Positions 62,201-64,000 of a stretch of DNA of 64,000 nucleotides are shown in pieces; the first letter of the stretch is position 1, and the number at the start of each line of letters is the position of its first letter. Made by a program: the position numbers and the translations under genes. The notes under the pieces are model-generated. The model did not search any database. It saw only the letters and a program-made list of their open reading frames with translations, and was not told the origin of the DNA. The stretch comes from Bacteroidota bacterium. Its GTDB lineage: Bacteria > Bacteroidota > Bacteroidia > Palsa-965. Location of the stretch: contig JADBYT010000006.1 of NCBI GenBank assembly GCA_020402865.1, positions 186,001 to 250,000 on the forward strand, in the 5' to 3' direction.

Positions 62201-63686
62201 AACCGGATCGGGCGCATTTACGCCTAATGATTCGGTATTGAATGCCGTGTACACACCCAGCACCGGCGATTACTCCACAGGCTTTGTTACATTCGTCCTT
62301 ACTACGGTTGACCATGGCTCCTGTTTGCCGGGAGTTGATACTGTAACCTATACACTTGTGCCTGCTTCGATTGCAAATGCCGGCGGCGATGTAAACATTT
62401 GCGGCGACAACCTGAGTGTACCGCTTGGCGGTAACGTGAGCGGGGCTTCGGCAACAGGCACCTGGACCACAACAGGCAGCGGAGTTTTTGTGCCGAATGC
62501 AAGTACGCTGAATGCTACCTACATTCCCAGCTCGTCAGACTCGCTGAATGGTTCGGTGCAGCTTATTCTTACTGCCACCAACACCAGTGCCTGCGGGCCC
62601 GATGCCGATACGATGGTGGTGAGCATTACCGCGCCCGCTGTTGTAAATGCAGGAGCCGACCAGACTACATGTGCGCAAGGTGCGAGTGTATCACTTGGCG
62701 GAATTGTAAGCGGCGGCACCACTACCGGACAATGGAGCAGCACGGGCTCAGGCACGTTCATGCCGACTAACACAGATTTGAATGCCGTGTACACACCTTC
62801 ACCGGCAGATCTGGTGGCGGGCAACGTACAGCTTATTCTCACCTCAACCGGAAACGGTATATGCACACCGCGCCGCGATACTATGATGGTGACAATTATT
62901 CCGGTGGCTGTGGTAAGCGCCGGCCCCGACCGCGTGGTATGTGGTAACCAGACAACAGTGCTGCTGAATGGTCTTGTGACCGGCACCACCAGCACCGGGC
63001 TTTGGTCAACCACCGGCAGCGGTACATTTACGCCAAGTTCAGCTACACTCAATGCATCCTACACAATGAGTGTGGCCGACATTGCAGCAGGCAGCGTAAC
63101 GCTTTATCTTACCTCTACAAACAACGGCATTTGTCCGGCTGTCACTGACTCAATGGTAATTACAGTAGAGCCCTTGCCGGTAGCCGCATTCAGCTCGCTG
63201 CCCGACGATTCGCTGCAGCTTGTATTTACTGATCAGTCAACCGGAGCCGTAGCGTGGCTTTGGGATTTTGGTTCGGGCGGCACCTCAACCGACCAGAATC
63301 CTACACACATGTATCCGGCAGCCGGACCTTATACCGTAACCCTGGTTATTACCAGCGCCGGCGGATGTACTGATACTGCTGTGTCTGTGGTAAATGCAGT
63401 AGAAGAAATTCTGCAGCCGGTTGAACTGCCCACAGGCTTTACACCCAACGGCGATGGCAAGAACGATGTGCTGCATGTACTTGGCGGGCCGTTTGAAACA
63501 GTTGACTTCCGGCTGTATAATGAATGGGGACATCAGGTATTTATCTCAACCGATCCCGATTTGGGATGGGATGGCACATTGGGCGGAAAGCCGCAGCCGG
63601 CGGGCATTTATGTGTACACCGTAATTGGTACTACCATTGACGGACGCGAAGTAAATATTTCAGGCAACGTAACCCTTATCCGATAA
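56205..63686 (+). CDS. Giant surface adhesin: IgGFc-binding-like N-terminus, 21 Ig-like repeats, PKD and type B sorting domain
   Basis: 2493 residues from the ATG at 56205 (a TTG two codons earlier is an alternative). Signal peptide ends ANHVFAQ. Residues about 30-460 match the IgGFc-binding-protein N-terminal domain (GNEFWLAPPEVTD, VTITQPANPGFTPITV, VYAVHVTGFGCESG). Then 21 repeats of about 78-90 residues run to about residue 2320. Each begins NAGxDxTxC, contains WsxGxGtFxPnxxxLNAxYtPs and ends LTSTxNGxCxxVxD, with two Cys that may pair. Repeats 3-5 and 6-8 are duplicated as a 792-bp block. A PKD core (WLWDFGSGGT) and a type B T9SS sorting domain (LPTGFTPNGDGKNDVL ... FRLYNEWGHQVF ... PAGIYVYTV) end the protein. 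The plan is SprB-like and the next gene is PorP/SprF. Confidence 0.93.
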   Translation: MIKCYVARWTCIVLLLMLGANHVFAQSGNEFWLAPPEVTDLHNSPGGEPIFLQLSSMGQAAVVTITQPANPGFTPITVNVAANRSARVNLTSRKTLLETQPTDVVLNTGLRIQSTTPITCYYEIANTNNTDIWALKGPNGLGQEFYIPLHKHAPFYNHTFAAPHEAYASFDIVATQNNTIVTIYSPVPVDGHPALQQFSIVLNQGQTYSCGYTGIGYEQPSTHPSGAVVLADKPIAVSLKDDSNHNPSGGCYDLMGDQLVPVNVVGEDYIAVKGSLNSNGDESVVIVATENNTQIFLDGATVPVITLFAGEYYRVDMDYLSSSTNNSVYIHATKPVYAVHVTGFGCESGMALLPPLNCAGSQQVNFVRSSSESFFVTLLVRSAAVNNFNIQVSGTATINPASFVVVPGTGGTWRAARIQYNTTQIPVDSTVRISNSADVFALGIINGGATSGCRYGYFSEFVAPITINAGINQTICANATATLAGTVAGGTTTGQWTTSGSGTFTPSNTALNAVYTPSAGDASVGSVTLTLTSTGACIPVSDQMLLTITPAPTANAGPDQSRCRNNAATTLSGAVTVASGGVWTGGSGTYSPSNSSLNPVYTPTAAELTAGSVLLTLTTTGNGICQPVSDNVLITFTPAPVVNAGVDVTRCANNPAVTLAGTISGATGGVWTGGGGSFSPNATALNAVYTASAAEISAGSVTLTLTSTGNGTCNAVADQMTIFFTAAPTANAGVDLTRCANNPAAALGGAVTIATGGVWSGGLGTYTPNASTLNATYTPTAAEIAAGSVTLTLTSTGNGTCSAVTDQKVIFYTPAPTVNAGADITVCANNAAATLNGAFTIATGAAWTGGAGTYAPNNTTMNAVYTPTAAERAAGTVTLTLTSTGNGTCNAVTDQVIITITPSPVVNAGADVTRCANNPAVTLAGTVSVSTGGAWTGGSGTFSPNAATLNAVYTASAAEIAAGSVTLTLTSTGNGTCNAVTDQMTIFFTTAPTANAGPDLTFCANNAAAPLGGAVTIASGGIWSGGLGTYTPNASTLNATYTPSAGEIATGSVTLTLTSTGNGSCNAVTDQKVIFYTPAPTANAGANITVCANNAAATLNGTFTVASGAVWSGGAGTFSPNNNTMNAVYTPSAAEIAAGSVTLTLITTGNGTCSAVNDQVLITILPAPVVNAGANIASCANNAVVSLSGIVNNATGGVWSGGAGTFSPNASSLNVSYTPSAGEISAGSVTLTLTSTGNGNCTAVSDQITISFAPAPVSNAGADQTVCGNNATVSLSGFVNFCAGGQWSGGLGAFSPSPNVVAPNYTPTAGEIAAGFVNLVLTTTGNGNCNAVRDTMRIIFTPAPTVDAGAPVTACANNPSHLLSGSVTVAGGVVWSGGTGSFSPSNTSLSPVYTPSAPEIAAGSVMLYVTSTGNGTCLPVTDSVLFTITSSPFVNAGNNQTVCVNNLNVALSGSVSGPTNTGVWSTNGSGVFVPNNSALNAIYQCSSADSASGSVTLVLTSTGNGSCVAVRDTMIINILPAGAASAGANITVCGNNAAVSLNGIISGGATAGTWATTGTGLFLPNNTTLNASYVPSGFDIANGGATLFLTANSCNPAVDSLTLTITPAPVVNAGNTITICADSTSIGLNGSVSGGTTTGIWTTSGSGSFSPSASALNATYFPSVADVNAQVVWLTLTSTNNGSCVPVSDSVRLNIYPQGISAAGPDQIVCSNNANITLSGSITGGATQGQWSSTGDGVFVPNDTALNATYVPGPGDLIAGSLSLILTATNSCNTAIDFLNVIITPAPVVDAGTSQAVCGANTPVTLGGSVSNATGVSWSGGNGTFSPNNTTVNAVYTPTAAEVNQGFVFLTITSTGNGNCNSVSDTVTHFLSPGIVTNAGPNQSVCVSSSFTQMLGSVSNGTTTGVWSTLGSGTFTPNDSALNALYLYSPADTAAGSVTLVLTSTNNGACPVTRDTMTISFGPSAFAFAGVDLSLCATDGPVQLNGFVSGGATMGVWTTTGSGAFTPNDSVLNAVYTPSTGDYSTGFVTFVLTTVDHGSCLPGVDTVTYTLVPASIANAGGDVNICGDNLSVPLGGNVSGASATGTWTTTGSGVFVPNASTLNATYIPSSSDSLNGSVQLILTATNTSACGPDADTMVVSITAPAVVNAGADQTTCAQGASVSLGGIVSGGTTTGQWSSTGSGTFMPTNTDLNAVYTPSPADLVAGNVQLILTSTGNGICTPRRDTMMVTIIPVAVVSAGPDRVVCGNQTTVLLNGLVTGTTSTGLWSTTGSGTFTPSSATLNASYTMSVADIAAGSVTLYLTSTNNGICPAVTDSMVITVEPLPVAAFSSLPDDSLQLVFTDQSTGAVAWLWDFGSGGTSTDQNPTHMYPAAGPYTVTLVITSAGGCTDTAVSVVNAVEEILQPVELPTGFTPNGDGKNDVLHVLGGPFETVDFRLYNEWGHQVFISTDPDLGWDGTLGGKPQPAGIYVYTVIGTTIDGREVNISGNVTLIR
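58128..59711 (+). repeat. Tandem duplication of a 792-bp, three-repeat block in the adhesin gene
   Basis: Repeats 3-5 (58128-58919) and 6-8 (58920-59711) match one to one. Third and sixth share TRCANNPAVTLAGT, fourth and seventh share LGTYTPNASTLNATYTP with VIFYTPAPT, fifth and eighth share ITVCANNAAATLNG. The period is exactly 792 bp (264 codons) at both boundaries. Confidence 0.85.
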
Positions 63687-63690
63687 ATAC

Positions 63691-63696
63691 AGGAGA
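63691..63696 (+). promoter_or_regulatory. Strong Shine-Dalgarno (AGGAGA) of the PorP/SprF gene
   Basis: AGGAGA eight bases before the ATG at 63705. Such a site is rare in Bacteroidota and in this window, and fixes the start. Confidence 0.55.
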
Positions 63697-63704
63697 AACA
63701 CACG

Positions 63705-64000
63705 ATGAAAACGAACAACACAATTTCGAAAACAGTTCGCATTAGTGCAGTGGCTTTTTGTGCCTCCGTGTTTGCGGCAAATGTGTATGCACAGGACTTT
63801 CACCTGTCGCAATATGACATGGCTCCGTTGTACTACAATCCTGCACAAACAGGAATGTATTTAACCGGCAATGAACCGTTCCGTATTTTCGGCAGCTACC
63901 GCTCGCAGTGGCAAAAGTTGCAGGGTAAGCCTTACTCATCAGTGAGTGTAGCCGGCGACATGCCTTTAGACCGGTTCGGAGCCGGGCTGCTGATAATGGA
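63705..64000 (+). CDS. PorP/SprF family outer-membrane protein (5' part, runs off the window)
   Basis: The first 98 codons are seen. Signal peptide ends ANVYAQ, then DFHLSQYDMAPLYYNPAQTGMY, the hallmark start of PorP/SprF proteins, and RSQWQKLQGKPYSSVSVAGDMPL. The rest should be a beta-barrel of about 300 residues. SprF-type members act in T9SS secretion and surface attachment of adjacent large adhesins. It follows the giant adhesin gene by only 18 bp, so the two form an SprB/SprF-like operon. Confidence 0.9.
   Translation, partial: MKTNNTISKTVRISAVAFCASVFAANVYAQDFHLSQYDMAPLYYNPAQTGMYLTGNEPFRIFGSYRSQWQKLQGKPYSSVSVAGDMPLDRFGAGLLIM

Noticed and set aside
57604-63170. Tandem DNA repeats as a non-coding satellite
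   Set aside because: They lie in one long uninterrupted reading frame with conserved protein motifs and synonymous variation, so they are protein repeats.

Overview
The window is Bacteroidota chromosome. The evidence is several surface proteins with type IX secretion (T9SS) C-terminal sorting domains, a PorP/SprF-type gene at the right end, SprB-like repeat architecture, and promoters of the phylum's TTG...TAnnTTTG type. The lineage cannot be placed below phylum from sequence alone. Most genes have moderate G+C codon usage. Two stretches (about 27.1-29.4 kb and 33.1-34.4 kb) are clearly more AT-rich and look accessory.

Layout. 1-3048 (minus): 5' part of a beta-helix/Ig-like surface protein. 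3.4-10.1 kb: a small conserved protein, a lamin-tail-domain exoprotein, a DUF2306 membrane protein, a YARHG lipoprotein and an enoyl-CoA hydratase. 10.4-19.1 kb: an unusual locus of four ~515-residue cytosolic paralogs interleaved with two 339-residue secreted paralogs. 19.2-27.1 kb: a lipoprotein, then an envelope cluster (MOP flippase, dut, sugar-nucleotide transferase, TPR lipoprotein broken by one in-frame stop, DUF4292 lipoprotein, EnvC-like LytM protein). 27.3-29.4 kb: an AT-rich three-gene operon (unknown 101-residue protein, M48-like HELGH metallopeptidase, dCTP deaminase). 29.5-35.1 kb: sixA, ppk1, ppx, an inserted AAA ATPase, plsC. 35.1-40.0 kb (minus): assimilatory sulfate operon cysH-cysD-TSUP transporter-cysN with an upstream Rrf2 regulator.

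40.2-64.0 kb: a type B CTD surface protein, a lipoprotein and a duplicated-domain membrane protein. Next come tRNA-Asn with tandem copies of its 3' end and terminator, a PfkB kinase, an MFS exporter, another T9SS exoprotein, and a SIMPL/PrsW pair. The window closes with MsrA and lipocalin lipoproteins, an NHL-propeller T9SS protein, a 2493-residue repeat adhesin with 21 Ig-like repeats, and the start of a PorP/SprF gene.

How the genes work together. The cys operon activates sulfate and reduces APS, probably under Rrf2 control. ppk1/ppx make and degrade polyphosphate. The giant adhesin and its downstream PorP/SprF gene look like an SprB/SprF-type exported adhesin pair. The least explained parts are the four-paralog locus, the metallopeptidase/dCTP deaminase operon, the lone AAA ATPase and the tRNA-derived tandem repeats.
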